This document shows positions 7,484 through 16,061 of a DNA stretch of 64,000 nucleotides, in pieces. Each line of letters begins with the position of its first letter. The stretch's first letter is position 1. The notes below the pieces were generated by a model. That model was not told the DNA's origin and ran no database searches. It worked only from the letters and a program-made list of their open reading frames with translations. Position numbers and translations under genes: made by a program. Source of the stretch: CAWHMS01 sp963830495 (GTDB taxonomy: Bacteria > Actinomycetota > Actinomycetes > Propionibacteriales > Nocardioidaceae). The stretch is from assembly GCA_963830495.1 (NCBI GenBank), contig CAWHMS010000002.1:434001-498000 (forward strand), written 5' to 3'.

Positions 7484-9306
7484 CGACCTCGACCCAGGAC
7501 TGGCGCGGAGTCGCCTCGGAGGACCGCGACGAGATCCCCGAGAAGGTCTCGTTGGTGCTCGCCCAGCGGTCCCGTCGCCTGCTCGGGCAGCTGCTTCGGC
7601 CGCACCGGCGACTGCTGGTCTACCTGATGATCGCGGTGCTGATCGAGAACGCCGCTCGGCTCTCCACGCCCTGGCTGGTCGCCGCGGGCATCGATCGCGG
7701 AATCCCGCCCATCCTGGCCGGCGAGGGCAGCCAGACCCTGCTGACCATCGTGGGCGTGCTCCTGATCGCCGCCCTTGTGCAGGCCGTCAGCCGCCAGTAC
7801 TTCCTGATGCTGTCGGGCCGGATCGGGCAGGAGGTCCTGCTGACTCTGCGACGCCGGGTGTTCGCGCACTTCCACGTGCTGTCGCCGGCCTTCCACGACG
7901 AGTACACCTCCGGACGGGTCATCTCTCGTCAGACCTCGGACGTTGACGCGATCTACGAGCTGCTTGAGACCGGCTTCGACGGGTTGATCTCGGCCCTCCT
8001 CACGCTGTTCGGCACGGCGATCCTGTTGCTGGTCCTCGACGTGCAGCTCGGGCTCGTGGCGCTCCTGTGCTCCCCCTTCCTGTGGGTGATCACCCGCTGG
8101 TTCCGCCGTGAGTCGGCCAAGGCGTATCGACGTACCCGGGAGACGGTCGCGGTCGTCATCGTCCACTTCGTCGAGACGATCAACGGCATGCGCGCCGTCC
8201 AGGCGTTCCGCCGTGAGGGCCGCAACCAGGAGATCTTCGGGGCGGTCAACGACGACTACCGGCTCGCCAACGAGCGCGCGTTCCGGCTGGTCGGGATGTT
8301 CATGCCGGGCATCAAGCTGATCGGCAACGTCACCATCGCCGTGGTGCTGGTGTACGGCGCGCACCTGGCCATCGAAGGACAGATCTCGGTGGGGGTGCTC
8401 GCCGCCTTCCTGCTCTACCTTCGGCAGTTCTTCGAGCCCATGCAGGAGATCAGCCAGTTCTACAACACGTTCCAGTCCGCCAGCGCAGCCCTCGAGAAGC
8501 TGTCGGGCGTGCTGGAGGAGGAACCGTCGGTCGCCGAGCCTCGACACCCGGTGGCGCTGCCACGCGCCGAGGGCGCGGTCGCACTGGAGGGCGTGGGCTT
8601 CTCGTATGTCGAGGGCCGCGCCGTGATCCCCGGCCTCGAGCTCGCGATTCCCGCCGGGCAGACGGTAGCGCTGGTGGGCACCACGGGGGCAGGCAAGACG
8701 ACGATCGCCAAGCTCGTTGCGCGCTTCTACGACCCGAGCGAGGGCCGGATCACGCTGGATGGGATCGACCTCTGCGACCTATCGGAGACGGACCTGCGCC
8801 GGGCTGTCGTCATGGTCACCCAGGAGAACTTCCTCTTCAACGGGTCGGTCGCCGACAACATCCGGTTCGGGAAGCCGGATGCCACCATGACCGAGATCGC
8901 CGCAGCCGCGAAGGCGATCGGCGCCCACGATTTCATCGTGCGGCTGCCCGAGGGATATGACACCGACGTCGCCAACCGCGGTGCCCGGCTGTCGGCTGGA
9001 CAGCGACAGCTGGTCGCATTCGCCCGCGCCTTCCTGGCCGACCCTGCAGTGCTCATCCTCGACGAGGCGACGTCGAGCCTGGACGTGCCGTCGGAGCGGC
9101 TGGTGCAGCGCGCGCTGCGCACGATCCTGCGGCACCGGACGGCGATCATCATTGCGCACCGGCTGTCGACGGTGGAGATCGCCGATCGGGTCCTCGTTCT
9201 CGAGCAGGGCCGGATCGTCGAGGACGGTTCGCCGGCAGACCTGATCGCCGCCGGGTCTGGCCAGTTCTCCGAGCTGCACGAAGCCTGGCTCGCCTCGCTG
9301 GCCTGA
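7480..9306 (+). CDS. ABC exporter half-transporter, catalytic subunit
   Basis: 608 residues, type I exporter membrane domain plus ATPase. Walker A GTTGAGKT, Walker B VLILDEATSSLD with the catalytic Glu present, switch His in IIAHRLSTVE, and a modified signature LSAGQRQ (Gly to Ala). The intact Walker B here and the altered one in the upstream subunit, combined with the altered LSAGQ motif, make a matched asymmetric pair with one consensus and one degenerate ATP site. ATG at 7480 overlaps the upstream TGA, giving stoichiometric coupled translation. No dedicated substrate or regulator gene is adjacent. Confidence 0.92.
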   Translation: MTTSTQDWRGVASEDRDEIPEKVSLVLAQRSRRLLGQLLRPHRRLLVYLMIAVLIENAARLSTPWLVAAGIDRGIPPILAGEGSQTLLTIVGVLLIAALVQAVSRQYFLMLSGRIGQEVLLTLRRRVFAHFHVLSPAFHDEYTSGRVISRQTSDVDAIYELLETGFDGLISALLTLFGTAILLLVLDVQLGLVALLCSPFLWVITRWFRRESAKAYRRTRETVAVVIVHFVETINGMRAVQAFRREGRNQEIFGAVNDDYRLANERAFRLVGMFMPGIKLIGNVTIAVVLVYGAHLAIEGQISVGVLAAFLLYLRQFFEPMQEISQFYNTFQSASAALEKLSGVLEEEPSVAEPRHPVALPRAEGAVALEGVGFSYVEGRAVIPGLELAIPAGQTVALVGTTGAGKTTIAKLVARFYDPSEGRITLDGIDLCDLSETDLRRAVVMVTQENFLFNGSVADNIRFGKPDATMTEIAAAAKAIGAHDFIVRLPEGYDTDVANRGARLSAGQRQLVAFARAFLADPAVLILDEATSSLDVPSERLVQRALRTILRHRTAIIIAHRLSTVEIADRVLVLEQGRIVEDGSPADLIAAGSGQFSELHEAWLASLA

Positions 9307-9324
9307 CGCTGCTTGTGGAGATTG

Positions 9325-9465
9325 CTTCGGTGTTCCCGACTATCGCCGGGCCGGGACACTCGGGCTGGCCAGACAGTCCGGGTCAAGGGATGGTTCGGTG
9401 TTCCGGACTATCTCCCGGTCGCGAGGGTCGGCGTGGGGGAGTGATCCGGTGCGCCGAGCTAATCT
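9325..9465 (+). repeat. Degenerate repeats in the gap before a sulfotransferase gene
   Basis: The gap 9307-9560 has no gene. It contains two near-identical ~24-nt copies beginning TTCGGTGTTCC, at 9325-9348 and 9394-9417 (period 69), and a weaker third at about 9444-9468. Each has an AC/GC-TA-ATC core that could serve as promoter or operator sequence. The function is unknown. Confidence 0.4.
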
Positions 9466-9560
9466 CGCGTGGCCAGGCCCGCCTCGCCGTGCCCAGCAGG
9501 TCGGTGCCGGCGATGCCTATGCTCCTTGACAACCACAGCCACAACCAGGCGAGGTGCCCC

Positions 9561-10823
9561 ATGACTCCGAGCCGACGCCGCGACCCTGACTCGTCGGAGT
9601 CGCCGGTGAGCTCCCGCCGCGTCTTCCTCCACGTCGGACTGCCCAAGACCGGCACGACGTACCTCCAGCGCGCGCTGTGGCTCAACCGCGAGCGGCTCGC
9701 GGACCAGGGCGTGTTCGTGCCGGGCGACTCCCCGGTGTTTCACCAGCGCGCGGCCCGCGACCTGCTGGGCCGACGCGCCCGAGAGGCCGGCGAGGAGAAG
9801 CTCGTCGGCAGCTGGCAGCAGCTGGTCGACCAGGTGACGGAGGCTGCGGCCCCGTCCACCGTCGTCTCGGAGGAGTTCCTCGTCTACGTGCGGCCCCGAC
9901 AGGCCCGAGCGATCGAACGTGCCTTCCGACCGGCTGAGCTGAACATCGTGATCACGGTGCGCGACCTAGGTCGGGTGCTCGGCTCCGCCTGGCAGCACGA
10001 GCTCACCAAGGGGCACACGTCGACGTGGCCGGACTTCGTGCGCGCCATTCAGGCTCCCGACCAGGGTGGCGTGAGAGTGGGGGTGGGCTTCTGGATGCGA
10101 TACGACGTACGCCGCGTGCTCGAGACCTGGGAGGCGCTGCTGCCTCCGGAGCGGATCCATGTCGTGATCGTCCCGCCTGCCGGCGCCGGCCAGGGCGTCC
10201 TGCTCGAGCGGTTCTGCGTGGCGACCGACCTTGACCCCGGCCCCTTGAAGCCCCCGGATCGGGAGGTCAACATCTCACTGGGAGCCGTCGAGGCGGAGGC
10301 ACTGCGGCGACTCAACGTCGCCCTCGCCGGCCGCCTCAACGAACGGCAGTACGTCCGAGCGGTCAGGGGGGCCGTGCTTCCGGCCCTCGCAGGTCGGACC
10401 TCGACCCCGCGCATCCAGCTGACGGACGAGGTGGCGGACTGGGCCGCGGAGGTCTCCGCCCCCTGGGTGGACTACCTGCACAGCAAGCCCTTCCACGTGG
10501 TGGGCGACGTCGAGGAGCTGACAACGCGCGCGCCGGCGAGCAGCGCCACCGAGAACGCCGACCAGGAGTGCGGCGCCAGTGCTGCCCTCGAGGAGGCCAC
10601 CGTCACCGCCTTGGCAGCGGCCGTGGAGGATCTCGCCACGCTGTGGTGGCGGGTCCGTCGTCGGCAGCCGGAGAACGAGGTGACTGCCTCGACCCGGTTT
10701 TCGAGCTCGGTGCGCTCGTGGGGTTACCGAGCCCGGGTCCGGGCCTTGGCCCTGGCAGACCGGAACCGGCTGCTCGGTCGGGCTGCGGCCGCCTACGTGA
10801 GGCGCGGCTCGAGGAGCGATTGA
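9561..10823 (+). CDS. Sulfotransferase family protein
   Basis: 420 residues. The 5'-phosphosulfate-binding loop HVGLPKTGTTYLQ sits near residue 28 and a 3'-phosphate-binding-like segment VRDLGRVLGSAWQ near residue 132, so it probably uses PAPS to sulfate a carbohydrate or other acceptor. The family usually spans 250-350 residues; here a C-terminal ~100-residue extension looks helical and has no recognised domain. The start at 9561 has a GAGGTG ribosome site and gives MTPSRRRDP. It stands alone between the ABC exporter and a convergent DMT transporter, 6.5 kb before the main sulfotransferase-rich operon, and may modify the same polymer. Confidence 0.8.
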   Translation: MTPSRRRDPDSSESPVSSRRVFLHVGLPKTGTTYLQRALWLNRERLADQGVFVPGDSPVFHQRAARDLLGRRAREAGEEKLVGSWQQLVDQVTEAAAPSTVVSEEFLVYVRPRQARAIERAFRPAELNIVITVRDLGRVLGSAWQHELTKGHTSTWPDFVRAIQAPDQGGVRVGVGFWMRYDVRRVLETWEALLPPERIHVVIVPPAGAGQGVLLERFCVATDLDPGPLKPPDREVNISLGAVEAEALRRLNVALAGRLNERQYVRAVRGAVLPALAGRTSTPRIQLTDEVADWAAEVSAPWVDYLHSKPFHVVGDVEELTTRAPASSATENADQECGASAALEEATVTALAAAVEDLATLWWRVRRRQPENEVTASTRFSSSVRSWGYRARVRALALADRNRLLGRAAAAYVRRGSRSD

Positions 10824-10851
10824 TCGACCCTGCCCCGGCGCACGCACCAGG

Positions 10852-11811
10852 TCAGTGGTCTGCGGACTTCGGGCGTCGCTCGGCCGACACCACGACAGCC
10901 ACCGCTGCGACGACGACGGCGCCGCCGAGCACGATGGCGGCTGTCACGGCTTCGGACAGGATCAGCCAACCCAAGAAGACGGCAACCAGCGGATTCACGT
11001 AGGCATAGGTCGCGACGAGCGATATCGGAGCGACGCTGAGCAGCCACACGTACGCCGTGAACGCGACCAACGAGCCGAACACCACGAGATAGGCCCAGCC
11101 GAGCCAGGCGTCGAGTGGCGCCGACCGCGGAAGCACGTTCTCCCCCGTCAGCAGGCCGCCGACAACGAGGAACAGGCCGCCGAAGAGCATCTCGTACGCC
11201 GTCATCACGAAGGCATCGCGGGGCAGCCTCAGCCGCGACGTCGACCAGCTGCCGAAGGCCCAGCAGATCGTCGCCACGACGATGATCAGCGCCGGACCGA
11301 CGGCGACGTCGCCGCCCAGCCCGCTCGCGGTGACCAACCCGGTGAGTCCGGCGAAGCCGAGCAGGACGCCCAGCGTCGTACTGCGCCCTGGCCGGTCCCC
11401 GGTAGCCCGACGGAACACGATGATCCACAGCGGGACCGCGGCCACGATGAGCGCCGCCATGCCGGACGGGGCGCCACGCTCCTCACCGACACTCACCAGC
11501 CCGTTCCCGAGGGCCGGAAGCAGCAGGCCCAGCAGGGCGCACCCGGCAAGCTCGGCCCGACTCACGCGCAGTCGCCGCCAGCCGCTGCGAGCGGCCAGGA
11601 TCCCGGTCATCAGCAGGCCGGCAAGGCCGAAGCGCCAGCCTGCGGACGACAGCGCGGGCAGGTCCTCGACGACGACGCGGATCGCGAGATACGTGGAGCC
11701 CCAGACGACGTACACGATGCCGAGCGCGATCGCGACCAGCAGCGCGGCCGGCGGCACCGAGGTCGCGGCCCGTGAGTCGGCGGTCGCCGTACCGTCTGTA
11801 AGGGGCGTCAT
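10852..11811 (-). CDS. DMT-superfamily (EamA) transporter
   Basis: 319 residues with about ten hydrophobic helices in two homologous EamA halves. The first half opens with VWGSTYLAIRVVVEDLPAL and the second contains AFGSWSTSRL and PLVAVFLGWLILSE, both typical drug/metabolite-exporter patterns. The start at 11811 (MTPLTDGT) is the first plausible ATG; the frame remains open for another 1.7 kb antisense to the dehydrogenase genes, and that extension is rejected. It is divergent from the E1alpha gene. The substrate is unknown; family members export amino acids or metabolites. Confidence 0.88.
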   Translation of the reverse strand: MTPLTDGTATADSRAATSVPPAALLVAIALGIVYVVWGSTYLAIRVVVEDLPALSSAGWRFGLAGLLMTGILAARSGWRRLRVSRAELAGCALLGLLLPALGNGLVSVGEERGAPSGMAALIVAAVPLWIIVFRRATGDRPGRSTTLGVLLGFAGLTGLVTASGLGGDVAVGPALIIVVATICWAFGSWSTSRLRLPRDAFVMTAYEMLFGGLFLVVGGLLTGENVLPRSAPLDAWLGWAYLVVFGSLVAFTAYVWLLSVAPISLVATYAYVNPLVAVFLGWLILSEAVTAAIVLGGAVVVAAVAVVVSAERRPKSADH

Positions 11812-12132
11812 CTCAATTTGATCCTGTCGCACCGCACCACGGTAGCCGCTGATGTGGAGCGGTGTCGCGCGAGTTTCGGACAGGCTGCTGCGGTTTCCTG
11901 CCGACCCCGAAATGGACGGCCTGACCATCCGGACAAACCAGGCCGCCGGTGTTGCAAGCCTGGTCGGATTTCGCGTCGCCGGACCGAGGTCGGTACCGTG
12001 TCTGACGACGTTGTGGTGGCTGTCACAGCCCCATGCCGACGCGTACGACGGGCTCGAGGCCACAAGCCAGGTTGGGTCTGCGTGCGTCACAATGACCCCG
12101 ACCACCGTGCCGGCGATCCCGTGCACGAGACG
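11812..12132. other. Intergenic region between divergent DMT transporter and dehydrogenase genes
   Basis: About 320 bases with no gene that I can support. It must hold the divergent promoters of the transporter and the bkd genes. I did not find a convincing dyad or a recognisable -35/-10 pair. Confidence 0.4.
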
Positions 12133-13302
12133 ATGAGGGAGCACAGGTTGAGCAACCCCGGCTTCGGACCGGACCTCGGGGAGGTCTTCGGGCCATCCCA
12201 TGAGGGTGAGGGTCCAGAACTCGTCCAGCTGCTGACGCCCGAGGGCGAGCGGGTCGAGCACCCCGACTTCGCCTTCGACCTCGACGACGAGGCGATCAAG
12301 GGCTTCTACCGCGACATGGTCTTGACCCGGCGGATCGACACCGAGGCAACGGCGCTGCAGCGCCATGGCGAGCTGGGGATCTGGGCACAGCTGCTCGGTC
12401 AGGAGGCGGCGCAGATCGGCTCCGGGCGTGCCCTCCGCCCCCAGGACTTCGTGTTCCCCACCTACCGCGAGCACGGTGTCGCCTACTGCCGCGGCCTGGA
12501 CCCGCTCAATCTGCTCGGCCTGTTCCGCGGTGTCGACCAGGGCAGCTGGGATCCGGCTGACAACAACTTCGGGCTCTACACCATCGTGATCGGCGCCCAG
12601 ACGCTGCACGCCACGGGCTACGCCATGGGCATGCAGCGCGACGGTGTCGTCGGCACCGGAGACGCCGACCGCGACGCAGCCGTGGTGGCCTACTTCGGCG
12701 ACGGCGCCAGCAGCCAGGGCGACGTCAACGAGTCCTTCATCTTCTCCGCGGTCTTCAACGCACCGGTCGTCTTCTTCTGCCAGAACAACCAGTGGGCGAT
12801 CTCGGAGCCGATCGAGCGGCAGACGAAGATCCCGCTCTACCAACGTGCTCTCGGGTTCGGCTTCCCGGGCATCCGCGTCGACGGCAACGACGTCCTCGCG
12901 GTGTATGCCGTCACGCAGGCGGCCCTGCAGCGGGCCCGGGACGGCAGCGGACCCACCTTCGTCGAGGCCTACACCTATCGGATGGGCGCGCACACCACGA
13001 CCGACGACCCCACGCGCTACCGCCTCTCCGAGGACCTTGAGAACTGGAAGCTCAAGGACCCGATCGAGCGGGTCAAGGCCTATCTCACCCGCACCGGCGC
13101 GGCAGACGACGCGTTCCTCGACGACGTCGACGCCGAGGCGGAGCAGCTCGGCGAGCATCTGCGCGAGGGCTGCCGAGCGCTCCCGGACCCGGACGTGTTG
13201 TCGATCTTCGACCATGTGTACGCCGAGGGCTCGCCGGAGCTCGACGTACAGAAGGACGGCTACGCGGCGTACCTCGCGACCTTCGAAGGAGCGCACGCAT
13301 GA
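12133..13302 (+). CDS. bkdA: Branched-chain 2-oxoacid dehydrogenase E1 component, alpha subunit
   Basis: 389 residues. The thiamine-diphosphate/Mg motif runs from GDGASSQGDVNES near residue 195 to FCQNNQWAIS near residue 219. The phosphorylation-loop-like region YRMGAHTTTDDPTRYR matches the E1alpha fold. With the beta subunit it decarboxylates 2-oxoacids and passes the acyl group to E2. Actinobacteria generally use homodimeric AceE for pyruvate, so an alpha/beta E1 beside its own E2 is more likely the branched-chain enzyme; that is an inference. The ATG at 12133 is chosen, but a TTG at 12148 has the better AGGGAG site and may be the true start. Confidence 0.88.
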   Translation: MREHRLSNPGFGPDLGEVFGPSHEGEGPELVQLLTPEGERVEHPDFAFDLDDEAIKGFYRDMVLTRRIDTEATALQRHGELGIWAQLLGQEAAQIGSGRALRPQDFVFPTYREHGVAYCRGLDPLNLLGLFRGVDQGSWDPADNNFGLYTIVIGAQTLHATGYAMGMQRDGVVGTGDADRDAAVVAYFGDGASSQGDVNESFIFSAVFNAPVVFFCQNNQWAISEPIERQTKIPLYQRALGFGFPGIRVDGNDVLAVYAVTQAALQRARDGSGPTFVEAYTYRMGAHTTTDDPTRYRLSEDLENWKLKDPIERVKAYLTRTGAADDAFLDDVDAEAEQLGEHLREGCRALPDPDVLSIFDHVYAEGSPELDVQKDGYAAYLATFEGAHA

Positions 13303-13357
13303 CTTCACCGAACGCAATCGCTCCGCTGGCGCTCCACGATTCCGAGGGGACCCCGAA

Positions 13358-14335
13358 ATGACGACCATCACGCTGGCCAAGGGCCTCAACGCCGGCCTGC
13401 GGGTGGCCATGGAGCGCGACCCGAAGGTGCTCATCATGGGTGAGGACGTCGGCAAGCTGGGCGGCGTCTTCCGCATCACCGACGGGCTGCAGAAGGACTT
13501 CGGCGAGGACCGCGTCATCGACACACCGCTCGCTGAGTCGGGCATCCTCGGGACCGCCGTGGGGCTGGCGATGCGCGGATACCGGCCGGTCTGCGAGATC
13601 CAGTTCGACGGGTTCGTCTACCCGGCCTACGACCAGATCGTCAGCCAGGTCGCCAAGATCCACTTCCGCAGCCAGGGCAAGATCCCCATCCCGATCGTCA
13701 TCCGCATCCCGTTCGGCGGCGGCATCGGCGCCGTCGAGCATCACAGCGAGAGCCCGGAGGCCCAGTTCGCACACACCCCCGGCCTCAAGGTGGTCGCCTG
13801 CTCGAACCCGGTCGACGGCTACTGGATGATCCAGCAAGCCATCTCCAGCAACGATCCCGTGGTGTTCTTCGAGCCCAAGCGGCAGTATCACGGCGAGAAG
13901 GCCGAGCTCGACGAGACCGCGACGCCGGCCCCGCTCTTCACCTCGCAGGTCAAGCAGGCGGGCACCGCGGTCACCCTGCTGGCCTACGGCCCGATGGTCC
14001 GGGTGTGCATGCAGAGCGCCGAAGCCGCGGCGGCCGAAGGCAAGAGCGTCGAGGTCATCGACCTGCGCACACTGTCTCCGCTCGACATGGCGCCGGTGTT
14101 CGACTCGGTGCGCAAGACCGGGCGCGCGGTCGTCGTCCACGAGGCACACGTCAACCTCGGCGTCGGGGCCGAGGTCGCCGCACGCATCGCCGAGGAGTGC
14201 TTCTACAGCTTGGAGGCTCCGGTGCTGCGCGTGGGCGGCTTCGACACGCCCTATCCGCCGAGCCGCGTCGAGGACGAGTACCTCCCCGACCTCGACCGGG
14301 TGCTCGACGCCGTCGACCGCACCCTCGCGTACTGA
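13358..14335 (+). CDS. bkdB: Branched-chain 2-oxoacid dehydrogenase E1 component, beta subunit
   Basis: 325 residues. The N-terminal pyrimidine-binding domain carries MGEDVGKLGGVFRIT and DTPLAESGILGTAVGLAMRG, including the Glu that activates thiamine diphosphate. The central EIQFDGFVYPAYDQIVSQ and the C-terminal transketolase-C segment VIDLRTLSPLD are family signatures. ATG at 13358 lies 55 nt after the alpha-subunit stop. It forms the alpha2beta2 E1 with the upstream product. Confidence 0.93.
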   Translation: MTTITLAKGLNAGLRVAMERDPKVLIMGEDVGKLGGVFRITDGLQKDFGEDRVIDTPLAESGILGTAVGLAMRGYRPVCEIQFDGFVYPAYDQIVSQVAKIHFRSQGKIPIPIVIRIPFGGGIGAVEHHSESPEAQFAHTPGLKVVACSNPVDGYWMIQQAISSNDPVVFFEPKRQYHGEKAELDETATPAPLFTSQVKQAGTAVTLLAYGPMVRVCMQSAEAAAAEGKSVEVIDLRTLSPLDMAPVFDSVRKTGRAVVVHEAHVNLGVGAEVAARIAEECFYSLEAPVLRVGGFDTPYPPSRVEDEYLPDLDRVLDAVDRTLAY

Positions 14336-14351
14336 CCGGGAGCCCGACGAC

Positions 14352-15857
14352 ATGACCATGAACCAGTTCAAGCTGCCCGACGTCGGCGAGGGGCTCACCG
14401 AGGCCGAGATCGTCACCTGGAAGGTCAAGGTCGGCGACGTCATCAAGGTCAACGACGTCGTCGTGGAGATCGAGACGGCCAAGTCGCTGGTCGAGCTGCC
14501 TTCGCCGTACGCCGGCACGGTGATGGAGCTGATGGTGCCCGAGGGCGAGACGGTGCCCGTCGGGACGCCGATCATCGCCGTCGGCTCCGTCGACCAGGCC
14601 ACTCCGACCGCGTCGCCGGTCGCCTCCCCCGGGGGACCGGCCGCGCACGAGCCGGGCATGGTCGGCAGTCCGGCGCCGAAGGCCGATGGCGTCGCGCCGC
14701 GCGAGGTGATCGACACCAACATCCCGCCGGAGGGAAACGCGACCCTGGTGGGCTACGGTCCCCGCGACTCCGCCGCCAAGCGACGACCGCGCGTACGTCG
14801 GGACGCCCCTACGACCGCCCCCGCGACGGCGGAGCACGGCAGCGTGCAGGCGGCCTTCGCCGCCCCGATGTCCGAGCCCCAGCCGCTCCCGGCGGTCTCC
14901 GACGTGCCCGCGAGCCCGGTGCTACCCGCCGGCTCCGAGCCGGTCGGGGGGCTCGCAGGGTCCAGCGGCAGTGCCGAGGTCACCGTGCTCGCCAAGCCGC
15001 CGGTGCGCAAGCTGGCCAAGGACCTCGGCATCGACCTCGCGCTCGTCACCCCGACCGGCCCGGGCGGGACCATCAGCCGAAGTGATGTCGAGGACTTCTC
15101 GACCGGCACGACCGCAGCTGCCCAGGTTCCTCAGCAGCGACCAGGTGCCGCCGCCGGCGAGCGGGAGACCCGGATTTCCGTCAAGGGTGTCCGCAAGATG
15201 ACTGCACAGGCCATGGTCGCGTCGGCGTTCACGGCACCGCACGTCACCGAGTGGATCACGATCGACGCCAGCCGGACGATGAAGATGGTCCAGCGGCTGC
15301 GCAGCCACCGGGACTTCCGAGACGTGAAGGTGTCCCCGCTGCTCGTCGTCGCCCGGGCAGTCTGTGTGGCCGCGCGTCGTACCCCCGAGGTCAACGCCAG
15401 CTGGGACGACGCGGCGCAGGAGATCGTGCTCAAGCACTACGTCAACCTGGGCATCGCGGCTGCGACCCCACGTGGCCTGGTCGTGCCCAACATCAAGGAC
15501 GCCGACTCGCTGTCAGCGGCCGAGCTGGCCGAGGCCCTCGGCGCGCTGACCAGCACGGCTCGCGAGGGGCGCACCCAGCCGGCCGAGATGAGCGGGGGCA
15601 CCTTCACGATTACCAACGTGGGTGTCTTCGGCGTCGACGCCGGCACGCCGATCATCAACCCGGGCGAGTCCGCGATCCTGGCGATGGGCGCGATCCGCAA
15701 GCAGCCCTGGGTGGTCGGCCGCACGATCAAGCCGCGCTGGGTGACGACGCTGGCCCTGTCGTTCGACCACCGGATCGTCGACGGTGCGCAGGGGTCACAG
15801 TTCCTCGCCGACGTCGCTTCCATCGTCGAGGACCCGGGCACCGCGCTGCTCTTCTGA
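14352..15857 (+). CDS. bkdC: Dihydrolipoamide acyltransferase (E2) of 2-oxoacid dehydrogenase complex
   Basis: 501 residues. One lipoyl domain (residues ~1-80) has the modified Lys in EIETAKSLVELPSP. An Ala/Pro-rich linker follows, then a peripheral-subunit-binding domain (PPVRKLAKDLGID...PGGTISRSDVEDF, residues ~215-252). The C-terminal catalytic domain ends in SFDHRIVDGAQGSQFL, containing the HxxxDG active site. It starts 16 nt after E1beta. No E3 (lipoamide dehydrogenase) gene follows, so E3 must be encoded elsewhere, as is usual in actinobacteria. The final gene of the three-gene operon. Confidence 0.93.
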   Translation: MTMNQFKLPDVGEGLTEAEIVTWKVKVGDVIKVNDVVVEIETAKSLVELPSPYAGTVMELMVPEGETVPVGTPIIAVGSVDQATPTASPVASPGGPAAHEPGMVGSPAPKADGVAPREVIDTNIPPEGNATLVGYGPRDSAAKRRPRVRRDAPTTAPATAEHGSVQAAFAAPMSEPQPLPAVSDVPASPVLPAGSEPVGGLAGSSGSAEVTVLAKPPVRKLAKDLGIDLALVTPTGPGGTISRSDVEDFSTGTTAAAQVPQQRPGAAAGERETRISVKGVRKMTAQAMVASAFTAPHVTEWITIDASRTMKMVQRLRSHRDFRDVKVSPLLVVARAVCVAARRTPEVNASWDDAAQEIVLKHYVNLGIAAATPRGLVVPNIKDADSLSAAELAEALGALTSTAREGRTQPAEMSGGTFTITNVGVFGVDAGTPIINPGESAILAMGAIRKQPWVVGRTIKPRWVTTLALSFDHRIVDGAQGSQFLADVASIVEDPGTALLF

Positions 15858-15953
15858 GCGTCACCGTCGCCCCCGCGTCCAGGTCAGGATCCCCTGTCGG
15901 GCGGACGTCGGCCGTACCGGTCCCGGTCTGCACGAATTGTCGAGACCCCCTCC

Positions 15954-15985
15954 GGTGACCTGGTTCCGGGCGGTAACCTCGTTCC
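15954..15985 (+). promoter_or_regulatory. Tandem 14-nt direct repeats upstream of the polysaccharide operon
   Basis: GGTGACCTGGTTCC at 15954 and GGTAACCTCGTTCC at 15972 (12 of 14 identical, period 18) lie about 80 nt before the Wzz-like gene. Each contains a GGTnACC half-palindrome. They could be regulator sites or part of the promoter. Confidence 0.4.
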
Positions 15986-16061
15986 CAGGCCACGCCGAGA
16001 TCTGCCCGCCGAGAGGCAGGTCCGGTCGATGGTTGGTGCCGACACAGTAGGGGGTATGGCG

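Noticed and set aside
11812..13545. Long minus-strand opening that extends the DMT transporter to ~897 residues
   Set aside because: It is antisense to E1alpha, which has full family motifs and proper codon bias; the transporter proper starts at 11811.
12133..15857. Annotation as pyruvate dehydrogenase
   Set aside because: Actinobacteria typically use AceE for pyruvate; an alpha/beta E1 with its own E2 fits the branched-chain enzyme better, though substrate preference is not proven by sequence.
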